52,370 nucleotides of DNA from Acidobacteriota bacterium (GTDB lineage Bacteria; Acidobacteriota; UBA6911; JACOSC01): NCBI GenBank assembly GCA_016179055.1, contig JACOSC010000061.1:1-52370 (forward strand). Reading direction: 5' to 3'. A program made the translations under genes and the position numbers. Positions within the stretch are counted from its first letter, which is position 1; every line of letters begins with the position of its first letter. This document shows positions 1 through 8,508 of this stretch, in pieces. Below the pieces are notes generated by a model. That model was not told the DNA's origin. It did no database searches and saw nothing but the letters and a program-made list of their open reading frames with translations.

Positions 1-300
1 ACTCGGCTGCGGAGATGGACTTAGACCAGTGGTCGCGACCCGCCAGCGAAGTGGGGCCATCAGGCGGGCACCGTATAGGCGGGTGGAGTTTTCCACATTT
101 CCACAGCCCTGCCAAAAGAAAGAAAAACTACTACTACTAAATTGCCACTTGACTTTTCTTTCGGTAACATTCTTAAATGAGTTGACAGGGTTGGCACTTG
201 CTAAGCTCACAGGAGTGGAGTAAACTGCACCGTACTATCATGGGAGTACTCCATACCCCTTTGGTGGGGTACGACGAGCTATGAAAATAGCAACGATACC
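1..300. other. intergenic, no gene seen
   Basis: No convincing gene. A 64-codon frame from position 29 has unnatural composition and no ribosome binding site. Two TTGAC-type hexamers lie at 149-154 and 182-187 and could belong to a promoter for the downstream regulator, but their -10 partners are poor, so no promoter is called. Confidence 0.4.
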
Positions 301-404
301 CCTGGGAGCGTCCCGACTACCATCGGGGCAGGGGTGGACGCGGTCTGCGACGGGACTCGCCGGCAGGGAAGCCGGCGCTACCAGGTATTTTCAGGGAGAT
401 AAAT
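301..404 (+). repeat. palindromic leader repeat, copy 1
   Basis: A hairpin-forming repeat lies directly against the start codon at 405. Outer arms are 301-312 and 373-384; an inner perfect stem is 358-364 with 371-377. The repeat ends in GTATTTTCAGGGAGATAAAT, which contains the GGGAGA ribosome binding site of the response regulator. Related copies sit in the same position before the genes at 9754 and 42347, so the repeat seems to travel with, or create, translation starts. Confidence 0.65.
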
Positions 405-1049
405 ATGCCGGCGGACATTAGCGTATCCATTGTCGAAGACCAAAAACGGACTCGTGAGGGATTGGCCGCGTTGATCAGCGGGACGCCCGGATACCGGACC
501 CTCGGTCGGTTCGGCTCAATGGAAGAGGCTTTAATTAAGTTGCAGATCGACCCCCCCGATGTGGTTCTCATGGATATCAAACTGCCGGGAATGTCGGGTA
601 TCGAAGGAGTGCATCGGTTAAAGGCGCAAAACCCATCCCTGCAAATATTGATGCTCACCGTTTATGGCGACAACGATTATGTATTCGAGGCCATATGCGC
701 CGGCGCCTCCGGTTATCTGCTTAAAGATACACCACCCATGAAGCTACTAGATGCCATACGGGAGCTTTGTCGTGGCGGGGCCCCTATGTCCCCGGAGATC
801 GCTCGCAAAGTGGTTACGATGTTTCAGAAAGTTGCGCCGCCAAGGAACGAAGCCCACAAATTGTCGCCGCGCGAGTTGCAGGTTTTAAAGCTGTTGGCAG
901 ACGGTCATAGTTATAAGACCGCGGCGGACGCTTTACCGGTGAGCTTGGACACCATGCGGTTTCACATCCGCAATATTTATGAAAAGCTTCACGTGCACTC
1001 CAAATCGGAAGCCGTGCTCAAAGCCCTGCGCAGCGGGATTCTCAGCTAG
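405..1049 (+). CDS. NarL/FixJ (LuxR-type) response regulator
   Basis: Two-component response regulator acting as a transcription factor in the cytoplasm. The receiver domain covers about residues 5-125, with the acidic pair E11/D12, the phospho-acceptor D57 in VVLMDIKLPG, a conserved Thr near 85 (LMLTVY) and Lys near 107 (YLLKD). A LuxR-type helix-turn-helix follows at about 150-210 (LSPRELQVLKLLADG, then TMRFHIRNIYEKL). The 214-residue length is normal for the family. The GGGAGA ribosome binding site comes from a leader repeat. The matching kinase is probably the HisKA_3 sensor at 5332, since these regulators usually pair with HisKA_3 kinases; between the two lie the duplicated protease/partner genes, which are the obvious candidate targets. 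That link is inference. Confidence 0.93.
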   Translation: MPADISVSIVEDQKRTREGLAALISGTPGYRTLGRFGSMEEALIKLQIDPPDVVLMDIKLPGMSGIEGVHRLKAQNPSLQILMLTVYGDNDYVFEAICAGASGYLLKDTPPMKLLDAIRELCRGGAPMSPEIARKVVTMFQKVAPPRNEAHKLSPRELQVLKLLADGHSYKTAADALPVSLDTMRFHIRNIYEKLHVHSKSEAVLKALRSGILS

Positions 1050-1670
1050 ATTCTTCATAAAATGTCAAAGTCTCATGATCTGTGCAAAAAAATAATGTAC
1101 CTACATCTTTATGTAGGTTGAGGATTTTGCTCCGTTAAGATAGCATCTATTACTGAGGTCGCTAAGAACAACGCCTCAGGATCTAGAAGGAATTCCGTCT
1201 CAACGGAAGAGAGGACCGTTGGGAAGGGGGTTCTTTTTGAGATGTTGTGAAAATCGAAACGTGGGTAGCTGTTCCTAAGCATGGCTGGCCATGAGCTTTG
1301 ATAAATGGCCTGGGATAACGATCGCAAGGGCCCTGTCCGCTCGTCTTGAGTTGACCTGAGGGGTAGCTAAGAGGGAGAGAGGGGCCCTGCGGTCATTTAG
1401 AATGATCGGGCAAAGATATAGCCCGAGCATCGCTCGGCAATTTTCATCATTTAAGCATCATAAAAGTGTATCCGTAATCCGGTCTAGCTAGAACCAAACA
1501 GGCAAAAATCTCAAAAGTTGAAGGGGTTTTAAAATCATGAGATGCCTGTATGAATAAAGGCCCGAATGGCATCCCCTGAAAATATTTTACCCGATTCAGC
1601 ACAAATTCATCTTGTCAGCTACTTTAGGAGGTAACCTACGCTCAAAAAAATAACCCAAAGACCTTTGTTT
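1050..1670. other. intergenic with one perfect hairpin
   Basis: No gene is supported. A short + frame at about 1127-1258 reads like protein (TEVAKNNASG, then STEERTVGKGVLFEML) but has no start codon and may be a gene remnant. A strong AGGAGG at 1626-1631 lies about 40 bases before the first ATG of the protease gene (see findings). Confidence 0.4.
1099..1118. terminator. hairpin after response regulator gene
   Basis: Perfect 8-bp stem ACCTACAT/ATGTAGGT with a CTTT loop, 50 bases after the regulator's stop. There is no T-run on the + side; on the - side it is followed by a T-rich stretch, so it would be a better terminator for - strand transcription. Confidence 0.35.
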
Positions 1671-2243
1671 ATGGTAAAATTTCTTGGTCTAATGGCACTT
1701 CTGATGATTTTTGCCAACGCAGTTCCTATCTTGGCACAGTGCCCCATATGCCAGACTAGTGAGACCGGCTTGTGTGTTCTGTGGTCCCCAGGTTATGGGA
1801 CTATATATGTGAGTACGGGTGAATACTTTGACGGACTTTCGTGGCCTCGCTATAGGCAAGCTTGGGCCAACGCTGGAAACAATTGGAGCGCCGTCCAAAG
1901 TCACTTACAGTTCTATGAGGCCTACCCTCCACAAATTTTGTGGGATAACGCACGTTTAGGACCGGGTGCCAATGACGGCGTAACCCTTTGTAATTGGACG
2001 TTACCTGATAGTTGGTATACAGGGTGTCGCACCACGATCAATGACGATCTAGCTCCCGCAAGATCAGATCAATTCCTTCAGTGGTTAGCCGCGCATGAGT
2101 TCGGGCATTCCTTATCTCTAAATGACTCAAATAATCCTGGCTGCCTCTGTACGACGGCCATGTATGGCTTTATGACCGATCCACCCTGCATAACAGGACC
2201 AACAGGGCTAGATGTAAACGCGATAAACTTCTTGTATCAATAA
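1671..2243 (+). CDS. secreted metzincin-like metalloprotease, cassette copy A
   Basis: Probable exported zinc peptidase. From ATG 1671 the protein has about 190 residues and opens with a signal peptide (MVKFLGLMALLMIFANAVP, cleavage near AQC). The motif HEFGHSLSLND near residues 142-152 gives HExxH plus Asp at the third-ligand place, as in the HExxHxxGxxD type. It is followed by a Met-turn-like AMYGFM and a C-terminal GLDVNAINFLY resembling the matrixin ending PxxxDxxAI. There are several Cys, suggesting disulfides after export. Two upstream codons (TTG 1665, ACG 1638) are alternative starts; the only strong Shine-Dalgarno is AGGAGG at 1626. The partner gene starts 28 bases later. Substrate is unknown. 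Confidence 0.75.
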   Translation: MVKFLGLMALLMIFANAVPILAQCPICQTSETGLCVLWSPGYGTIYVSTGEYFDGLSWPRYRQAWANAGNNWSAVQSHLQFYEAYPPQILWDNARLGPGANDGVTLCNWTLPDSWYTGCRTTINDDLAPARSDQFLQWLAAHEFGHSLSLNDSNNPGCLCTTAMYGFMTDPPCITGPTGLDVNAINFLYQ

Positions 2244-2271
2244 TTTTGGAATTACTTAAATGGAAGAACCT

Positions 2272-2934
2272 ATGAGAAAGGCAAGCCTAATAACCTTAGC
2301 CTCAATTCTCACCATTGGGCTCACCGTACATGGACAAAGTCGAACATCGCAGAACTACGACGGGCCGAAGATCGGCGGTACAATAACAGAAACTTGGGCG
2401 GACCTGGAGGACTTTTCTGCACTTGTAAAGAATTCGCCGCTGATTATTAAAGGAAAAGTTCTCAAAACTCAATCCAGGATCGAGCGAAAAGGGGCAGCAA
2501 ATGAGTGGCCATTCACGTACTCCGACATCGAGATTAAAGAGGTTTACAAAGATACCCTGGGAACTAACCCCAGAACCATTACTGTTTCTCAGATAGGCGG
2601 CCCCATCGATGGCATAGTCGCCGTTAACCAACGTAATCCTGCATTTGAGATAGGAGACGAGTATATCCTTATTCTTCGACCTAATGATGGAAAGGCATGG
2701 GTCGTAGCCCAGAGTATAGGCCGGTTTCATCTCGATAACGGAAGAGTCTACCAAAAACACAAGTCCGCGAATGATAAGCTGGATAACGGATGGAATGCTC
2801 TATTAAAAGCCAATGGGTATCCGACGGATGTCCCAGAGCAAGAGTTCGTTAGCAAAATCGAGAGCCTAGAACTCCCGACACCTAACCCGATCGAGCCGGA
2901 ACCAAACAGGCAGAAATCCCAATGGTTGAAATAG
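2272..2934 (+). CDS. exported partner protein of metalloprotease, copy A
   Basis: Protein of about 220 residues with a signal peptide (MRKASLITLASILTIGLTVHG). ATG 2272 is preferred over ATG 2260 because GGAAG lies just before it. The body is beta-rich: SPLIIKGKVLKT near residue 54, TITVSQIGG near 102, then GDEYILILRPNDG and IGRFHLDNG near 130-155. The same succession occurs in the gene at 3726, so the two are paralogues; each directly follows a metalloprotease gene. I do not recognise a named family. Similar segments (a GTV-type strand, an IxVxQxGG strand, a GExYILFL strand) are, from memory, found next to or fused to bacterial matrixins, so a role as protease partner, inhibitor or folding aid is plausible but inferred. 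Confidence 0.7.
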   Translation: MRKASLITLASILTIGLTVHGQSRTSQNYDGPKIGGTITETWADLEDFSALVKNSPLIIKGKVLKTQSRIERKGAANEWPFTYSDIEIKEVYKDTLGTNPRTITVSQIGGPIDGIVAVNQRNPAFEIGDEYILILRPNDGKAWVVAQSIGRFHLDNGRVYQKHKSANDKLDNGWNALLKANGYPTDVPEQEFVSKIESLELPTPNPIEPEPNRQKSQWLK

Positions 2935-2949
2935 GGAAGGGGGGGTAGA

Positions 2950-3681
2950 ATGGTGAAAACCAATATTCTTTTTCTAATTTTGGTGTTTTCGTTGTTGACC
3001 ATAGATACCGTACGAGCCCAATGCCCACAAACGCTTCCATCTGGTCGTTGGATTTATTCGCCGGTGGAAATATTTGATGTTACTTCACTGCCAGCCGGTG
3101 GCGCAGTTATTGCAGCAGCGAACTGGAACGTTGCAGTGCAAAACAACATAAGCCTCACCACGGTAGGTCCATATGCAGATATTTACATGCTTGATAACAC
3201 CGGTTTACCTGAAGAGCTTGATAACACCGGTTTACCTGAAGATATGATTGGTGCCACGACGCTTTTTTCCCAACTCGCTGGAATTTGTGCTTGTAGGCTG
3301 AGCGTTTGCGGATTTCGATGCCTGGATGATTCCGTAATACTTCAGGCACGAGTTGAAATTAATTCACCGTTGGTTCTATTACGCGCTCAGCAATACGGTT
3401 ACGATGCAACAACTGCAGCCGCAAACATAGAGGCACACGAATTCGGTCACGCCTTATCGGGACTGTTTGATGTAGCCCGTGTAAAAGGGGATCCCTGTGA
3501 TGCCATTCAGAGCATTATGTACCGATGTTCACTTTGCGGGTTATTTTTCGGCTGCGGTTTAACGGGACCTCGCATCCCTTGTGATAGTGCCCCCATGCTC
3601 TCAGCTTATCCGCAACGTATCACAGATAGCGACTGTCCATGCTATTCCGATCTGCAATGTTCTGGCGTAGGGTGCCTTTAA
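2950..3681 (+). CDS. secreted metzincin-like metalloprotease, cassette copy B
   Basis: Exported Cys-rich protein of 243 residues; signal peptide MVKTNILFLILVFSLLTIDT with cleavage near RAQC. The zinc motif HEFGHALSGLFD lies at 163-174, with Asp one place further than in copy A, so the third ligand is uncertain. A Met-turn-like SIMYR follows at 188-192. The C-terminal 50 residues carry a dense Cys set (CSLCGLFFGC, then CPCYSDLQC) absent from copy A. It starts 15 bases after partner A, with GGAAGG before the ATG, so it is probably in the same transcript. A 27-bp in-frame duplication at 3190-3241 repeats LDNTGLPE. The pair 2950/3726 looks like an old duplication of 1671/2272, since protein similarity is limited to the motif regions. 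Confidence 0.75.
   Translation: MVKTNILFLILVFSLLTIDTVRAQCPQTLPSGRWIYSPVEIFDVTSLPAGGAVIAAANWNVAVQNNISLTTVGPYADIYMLDNTGLPEELDNTGLPEDMIGATTLFSQLAGICACRLSVCGFRCLDDSVILQARVEINSPLVLLRAQQYGYDATTAAANIEAHEFGHALSGLFDVARVKGDPCDAIQSIMYRCSLCGLFFGCGLTGPRIPCDSAPMLSAYPQRITDSDCPCYSDLQCSGVGCL
3190..3241 (+). repeat. 27-bp tandem duplication inside protease B
   Basis: Two adjacent copies of a 27-base unit beginning CTTGATAACACCGG (3190-3216, and 25 matching bases at 3217-3241). They add nine residues, LDNTGLPEE, in frame. The near-perfect identity points to a recent slippage event. Confidence 0.9.
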
Positions 3682-3725
3682 CAAAAGAAATTCCAGTGAT
3701 AATCGTCTTCAAAGGAGGACGTACC

Positions 3726-4394
3726 ATGAATAAGTGGCTAGTAATAATCCTCGCGTTCCTTTTTCTTGGTATGAATCTTGGTCTCGCCCAAAACAACAGA
3801 GTGAAGCGGGAAGACGCTGGGAAGTTCCATCCAAAAGGTAAAGCGATAGCTTTTGTGGACATGGTGGATGTACCGACTAATCTCAGCGAACTTGCACAAA
3901 GGGCCGATTTGATTATACAAGGAACTGTGGAGTCGATCTTAAGTAGCAGATACCTAAATTCAGATGTGTCTGACTCGATGGAAACCGATTTATGGATTTC
4001 AGTCCAAAGCATTCTGAAAGGACCCAAAGGTGAACCCATAGAAAGGGTCGTTGTATCCCAATTTGGCGGAAAAATCGAAGACCTTGAAATTGTTGTTCTA
4101 GCGGACCCTTTAATGCAATCGGGAGAAAACTATATCCTTTTCCTCAAAATCGACAACAGAACCGATCTGCCCAATTACGACAAAGGCCGCCGTTATACGG
4201 TGGTTGGAGGTGAGTCCGGAAAATTCAAAATCGAGGGGCATAAAATTAAAACTCTCCCAAATATTGCCGAAAATATTAATGCCTACGAAGGGAAGGAACT
4301 CGACAAGGTTACACAAGAGATTTTAGAGCTACTCAAATCATTCCCCAGCGCACCGCCATCGACCACTCGATCGTCGAGACGCCGCCGCCAATAA
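3726..4394 (+). CDS. exported partner protein of metalloprotease, copy B
   Basis: Protein of 222 residues with signal peptide MNKWLVIILAFLFLGMNLGL. The start is fixed by AAAGGAGG at 3711-3718, seven bases before the ATG; a longer frame from 3639 overlaps protease B and is discarded. The core matches partner A in order: ADLIIQGTVESI near 60, SILKG near 93, VVVSQFGG near 108, then NYILFLKIDN and SGKFKIEGHKI. The tail is Ser/Arg-rich. It lies 44 bases after the stop of protease B. Function unknown; exported beta-rich partner of the preceding protease is the working reading. Confidence 0.72.
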   Translation: MNKWLVIILAFLFLGMNLGLAQNNRVKREDAGKFHPKGKAIAFVDMVDVPTNLSELAQRADLIIQGTVESILSSRYLNSDVSDSMETDLWISVQSILKGPKGEPIERVVVSQFGGKIEDLEIVVLADPLMQSGENYILFLKIDNRTDLPNYDKGRRYTVVGGESGKFKIEGHKIKTLPNIAENINAYEGKELDKVTQEILELLKSFPSAPPSTTRSSRRRRQ

Positions 4395-4565
4395 TAAACT
4401 TGAGTTTTCTCCAAAAGCGGTAGAGCGGTAGAAATGTTGAGTCACCTCTGCGAGGAGTGGCAAATTATGCGCAGGACCGCATTATGAGGAGCAGAACAAG
4501 ATTAGAGTGTACCCCTAAGACGACGGTAACCCCCCATGCGATCTAGTCGCTCCGTCGTTTATAAG

Positions 4566-4683
4566 CGCCTAGCGTGAAGGACCGGTAAGGTGCGCTTGTC
4601 CCTAGGATCCTTCCGCATACCAAGGCCCATCCCCTATGGGCCTTAAAAGCCTTTGAGCTCCAAGCTGGGCCTCACGCTAGGCG
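4566..4683. ncRNA. candidate structured RNA or nested palindrome
   Basis: A 14-base arm at 4566-4579 (CGCCTAGCGTGAAG) pairs with 4670-4683 with one mismatch. Inside is a perfect 9-bp hairpin, AAGGCCCAT-CCCCT-ATGGGCCTT, at 4622-4644. The outer stem encloses 90 bases. This resembles a closed, branched RNA rather than a terminator, as no T-run follows. It matches no RNA family I recognise, and a mobile palindrome is an alternative. Confidence 0.35.
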
Positions 4684-4964
4684 ATTTCATGTGAAGTACC
4701 TTAGATACCCGCGCGACATCGGTAGCCGATCACTCCTTCATGAGCGGCAACAAATTCCTGCTGCTCCCCCGGATTGAAACCCAAGATGCGATTGTACTGC
4801 GAATAGCCGACGGTCCGGCACTAGGCTTCCGCACCGCCTTGATCGCTTGATTGACGATTCCGCAATATGACCTTAGTCTATGGCGGCTCCTCGCTATAAT
4901 AGAGTGACAACACTCGTCAGAATGTGGTTGACTACCCATCGCGCGAAAGATATATTCATTTTAT

Positions 4965-5036
4965 GTAACTGCTCAGCCCATGGCGGCGGTTCCGTATCGG
5001 CTGGGTAGCCTAATACGTGGGTGGTTGAACAATTAC
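4965..5036. mobile_element. MITE-like element, GTAACTGTTCA family, copy 1
   Basis: 72-bp element with terminal inverted repeats GTAACTGCTCA (4965-4975) and TGAACAATTAC (5026-5036). Its right half, CGGCTGGGTAGCC through GTGGGTGGTTGAACA, recurs at 35703-35737. No ORF. Confidence 0.55.
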
Positions 5037-5331
5037 GAAATTTGAAAACTGGAATCGCGCGGAAACCCGGAGGCTTGATCGAAGGCGTGGCTAAGCAGTT
5101 ACCATTTTATGTTATAGCCGTTATGTTTTGCGGGTGGAAGGCCAGTTCGCGGTCGGCGCCGGCATGCCGACGAAAGCCTGGTCGTACGTATGCCGAAATC
5201 ATTCCGGCATCATGGCCCCACGCGCGGCTTTTTCTTGACTCATATTTCCCCCGGTTGAGAAAGCCGATAGCGACTAACAAAAAAATAACGACTGTTACCT
5301 TAGGTATAAGGGCATGGGTTCAGCACGCTGA

Positions 5332-8300
5332 ATGATTAGCCAACGAAATCTCACAGTTACGCTGTATGTGATCGTCGCCTGTCTGCTTGAAACGTCCGCG
5401 CTCTGGACACAAAGGCTGGAGGTGCGCCATTACGATGTGCGACATGGACTAATTCATGGCGAAGTGGCCTTCATCCATCAAGACAAGAAGGGCTACATAT
5501 GGCTCGGAACTAGGGACGGCCTCAGCCGCTTCGACGGTTATAATTTCACTAGCTACGGCATACCGGACGGACTAAAAAATTTGAAGATGACCTCAGTCGC
5601 CGAAGACCAACAGGGTCATCTGTGGGTGGGCACTTACGGAGGCGGTATCGCACGGTTGGTGGACGACGCGGGCGGGGCGCCGCTGATGTTGCAAGATCGG
5701 TCCGCGGCTAAGGAGCAAAAAAAATTCATTAGTTACTCCATTGGGGAATCCACAGAATCCAATCAAGTTCGCGCCATCGTCTTTGACAAGGCCAATAAGC
5801 ATTGGTGCATGACCGAAGCGGGGGTCTTCCGCTCTATAGACACTCCCAGTAAAGCCACACCCAACAATGAACTGCGCTTCGAAATGGTCCTGCCGGCTAA
5901 AAACAAAGGAACCACGATGACCGCGCTGGCGGACAGACAAGGCCAAGTCTGGTTGGCTATGGATAAGGAGGTAATGCTCATGACTCAGCGCCAGCCCGTC
6001 AGGCTGGGCGCTGGGGACGAAGTAGGACAAGATGAGATTATCGGCCTCGCGCAAGATCGCGAAGGACGATTGTTCGCGGCCAATCGTCGGGGCGTCTATG
6101 AGTTGTTGGCGCCAACCGGTGATTGGTCTCGTGGCCAGTGGAAAAAGCTGCCTTTGTCACTGGCTCCCGATCAATTAATCTACTCCATCACCGCAAGCCC
6201 CTATGGAGCGTTGTGGATTGGCGCCAAAGGTCTGATCATGTACAAGGCCGGCCGTCAGACGGTCTATAAATCAAAACAAGGTATTCGCGATATTCCCGTC
6301 CTGGCTCTGTGCGAGGATCGAGAAGGCAACCTATGGCTTGGCACCGGCGGCGGCGGCGCCACACGTATCGCCGGAGATGTGATCGTTGGGGTAGCGGAAG
6401 TCAAGGGACTTCCCGATCAAAACGTGACCTGTGTTCTTGAAGACCGTGAAGGACGGTTTTATGCCAGCACTGCGAGCAAGGGGGTCGTGGAGATTTCCGG
6501 CGGCAGAGCCATGCCCATCCCGGGGTCGCAAGGTCCCTCAATGACCAATATCCGCAAACGAATATTCCAAGATCGCCGAGGAAATTGGTGGGTTGGAACG
6601 GATAATGGCCTTTTCCGTTTCCGGGGTCCAAGACTCCAATTCATAGACGGCGATAAGTTCACCGCCGCCGACGGAATCTCAGAGAGCGCCATAATTGACG
6701 GGCCTGGAATCTTTGAGAATCCCTCGGGAAAAATATGGATCATCTCCAACGACAAGACCCTATACCGCTTCGACCCTGATCGAAAAAATCGGCCATTCTT
6801 TGACGCCATGGCGCTCCCGAAACGCGCTTCGGTCGCCGGGATTATCGGAGGTTTTTGCGATCGCTCCGGCATGGTTTGGCTCAACACCTACGATGGCCTG
6901 TGGAGACTGGTAAACGGAAAGCTCATCCGACTGCCTTCTTCCGCTGAGCGGCCTGAGGCGCCCGGGCGAAGCATTTATCAGGACCGCCGCGGTTGGCTGT
7001 GGATATCGCACGGTGATAAGGGTGTTTCAATGACGAATGAACCGAATAGCGAGTACCCTAAGTTTGTGAACTACTCGATCCAGAATGGTCTGGGCAACCA
7101 TGCGGTTCGGGCCATCGCTGAAGATGATCTCGGTCAAATCTTTCTGGGAACCGACAACGGGCTCGAGCAAATTGACCCGATCTCCACAACCATATATCAC
7201 CTCAGCATCAAGAGCAAGCTGGCTAATTTAAAAGTCAATCATTGTTTGAAAGATCGAAGAGGCAGCCTATGGGTCGCTACGACTGACGGGTTGTTCGTGT
7301 ATGCCCCGCGCAAAGAACGGCGGGAAAGCCAACCTCCCATCTATATCAGCCGTATTCAAGTGGCCAACAGAGAATTGCCACTGCCGGAGACGGGAGCGCG
7401 ACAGATTACTGATCTTACGCTTCCCAATGCGAATCACAATATACAGATACAGTATGTCGGAGTGAGCTTCAGGCGAGAGGGCAAGCTCCGCTACCAAACT
7501 AAGCTGGAAGGAGCGGATGGGGACTGGAGACCGCCCGGCGAGCTACGTTGGGCGAACTATCGCGGCCTTGCGCCAGGGTCATACCGCTTTCTCGTGCGTG
7601 CGGTCGCTGCCGACGGCGAGATCAGTGAAGAACCGGCGGTGGTATCTTTCCAGGTCCAACCTCCGATATGGAAAGAGTGGTGGGTGCTTACTCTAGCAGG
7701 CCTGGCCCTGGTGGCTTTCCTGAACGGGTCTTACCGGGTCCGCGTAAAGCGGATTGTAGCTATGGAAAGAGTTCGCCAGCAAATCGCGACGGACTTGCAT
7801 GACGAAATCGGCTCAGGTTTGTCCCAAGTAGCGATTTTGTGTGAAGTGGCCAAACGCGAAGTCACACCCGCCGTCGCCACGGTCTTTGATGAAGTGGCGG
7901 AATTGGCGCGTTCGATGCGGGATTCCATGAGCGATATCGTATGGGCGGTGGACCCGCGCAAAGACCGGCTGACCGACCTGATTCAGCGTATGCGGCAAGC
8001 CGCGTATAATCTACTGGAATCGGAAGGGCTCAAACTGGAATTCAATGCGCCGGAGGATGATGAAATAGAGCGGATCGGTTTGGTACCGGACCGCCGACGT
8101 CAGGTGCTGCTTATCTTTAAAGAAGCCATTACGAATATAGCGCGGCACTCCAAGGCCAAACATGCGCGCGTGGGCATCCTCGTTAAAGGCGGCGCGCTGG
8201 ATCTAATTATATGGGATGATGGATGCGGATTTGATACCAGAGGCCGTTATGAAGGGCACGGTTTGCAGAGTCTTAAAAACCGCGCGACGGCGTTGAAGGG

Positions 8301-8376
8301 CAACCTGGATATCGTTTCTGCCCCAGGCCAAGGTACCCTGGTTCGCTGCAAACTACCACTGGATGTGAGCCTGTAA
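5332..8376 (+). CDS. Reg_prop / Y_Y_Y sensor histidine kinase
   Basis: Membrane sensor kinase of 1014 residues. After a signal peptide (residues 1-25) come at least 13 Reg_prop units of the form DxxGxxWxGTxxGL (e.g. DKKGYIWLGTRDGLSRFDG, DREGNLWLGTGGGG, DRRGNWWVGTDNGLFRF), enough for two seven-blade propellers over about 30-660. A Y_Y_Y domain (about 680-780) precedes one membrane segment (VLTLAGLALVAFLNG, near 790). The cytoplasmic part is a HisKA_3 box, DLHDEIGSGLSQ, with phospho-acceptor H823, and an HATPase with N box EAITNIARHS and G box DDGCGFD. Unlike many relatives in Bacteroidetes there is no fused receiver or AraC domain, so it needs a separate regulator, plausibly the gene at 405. 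Weak ribosome binding site. Confidence 0.93.
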   Translation: MISQRNLTVTLYVIVACLLETSALWTQRLEVRHYDVRHGLIHGEVAFIHQDKKGYIWLGTRDGLSRFDGYNFTSYGIPDGLKNLKMTSVAEDQQGHLWVGTYGGGIARLVDDAGGAPLMLQDRSAAKEQKKFISYSIGESTESNQVRAIVFDKANKHWCMTEAGVFRSIDTPSKATPNNELRFEMVLPAKNKGTTMTALADRQGQVWLAMDKEVMLMTQRQPVRLGAGDEVGQDEIIGLAQDREGRLFAANRRGVYELLAPTGDWSRGQWKKLPLSLAPDQLIYSITASPYGALWIGAKGLIMYKAGRQTVYKSKQGIRDIPVLALCEDREGNLWLGTGGGGATRIAGDVIVGVAEVKGLPDQNVTCVLEDREGRFYASTASKGVVEISGGRAMPIPGSQGPSMTNIRKRIFQDRRGNWWVGTDNGLFRFRGPRLQFIDGDKFTAADGISESAIIDGPGIFENPSGKIWIISNDKTLYRFDPDRKNRPFFDAMALPKRASVAGIIGGFCDRSGMVWLNTYDGLWRLVNGKLIRLPSSAERPEAPGRSIYQDRRGWLWISHGDKGVSMTNEPNSEYPKFVNYSIQNGLGNHAVRAIAEDDLGQIFLGTDNGLEQIDPISTTIYHLSIKSKLANLKVNHCLKDRRGSLWVATTDGLFVYAPRKERRESQPPIYISRIQVANRELPLPETGARQITDLTLPNANHNIQIQYVGVSFRREGKLRYQTKLEGADGDWRPPGELRWANYRGLAPGSYRFLVRAVAADGEISEEPAVVSFQVQPPIWKEWWVLTLAGLALVAFLNGSYRVRVKRIVAMERVRQQIATDLHDEIGSGLSQVAILCEVAKREVTPAVATVFDEVAELARSMRDSMSDIVWAVDPRKDRLTDLIQRMRQAAYNLLESEGLKLEFNAPEDDEIERIGLVPDRRRQVLLIFKEAITNIARHSKAKHARVGILVKGGALDLIIWDDGCGFDTRGRYEGHGLQSLKNRATALKGNLDIVSAPGQGTLVRCKLPLDVSL

Positions 8377-8508
8377 AAGTGTATGACTGGACATGATTTC
8401 TCTCTTTCCCCCGGGAAAGGCTGGTCAGATATGTTAGGTAGAGGCTGGGAAAACATCGATGGGTTGTAGCGCCGGCAAGATAAAGTCATCGCTGGATGGC
8501 TAACTCGC

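Larger units (their letters stand above)
4395..5331. other. intergenic between partner B and sensor kinase
   Basis: About 0.94 kb without a supported gene. It holds the structured element 4566-4683 and a MITE-like element 4965-5036 (listed separately). On the - strand, about 4706-4830, one frame reads YNRILGFNPGEQQEFVAAHE between two stops; this looks like a gene fragment but has no start. A + frame at 5021-5335 has no ribosome binding site and low-quality composition. Confidence 0.5.

Noticed and set aside
1109-1327. 72-codon frame on the - strand ending at the hairpin 1099-1118
   Set aside because: No ribosome binding site and no recognisable domain; the opposite strand has equally good protein-like words, so neither is called.
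5021-5335. 104-codon frame just before the sensor kinase
   Set aside because: Begins inside a MITE end, has no ribosome binding site and an improbable composition.
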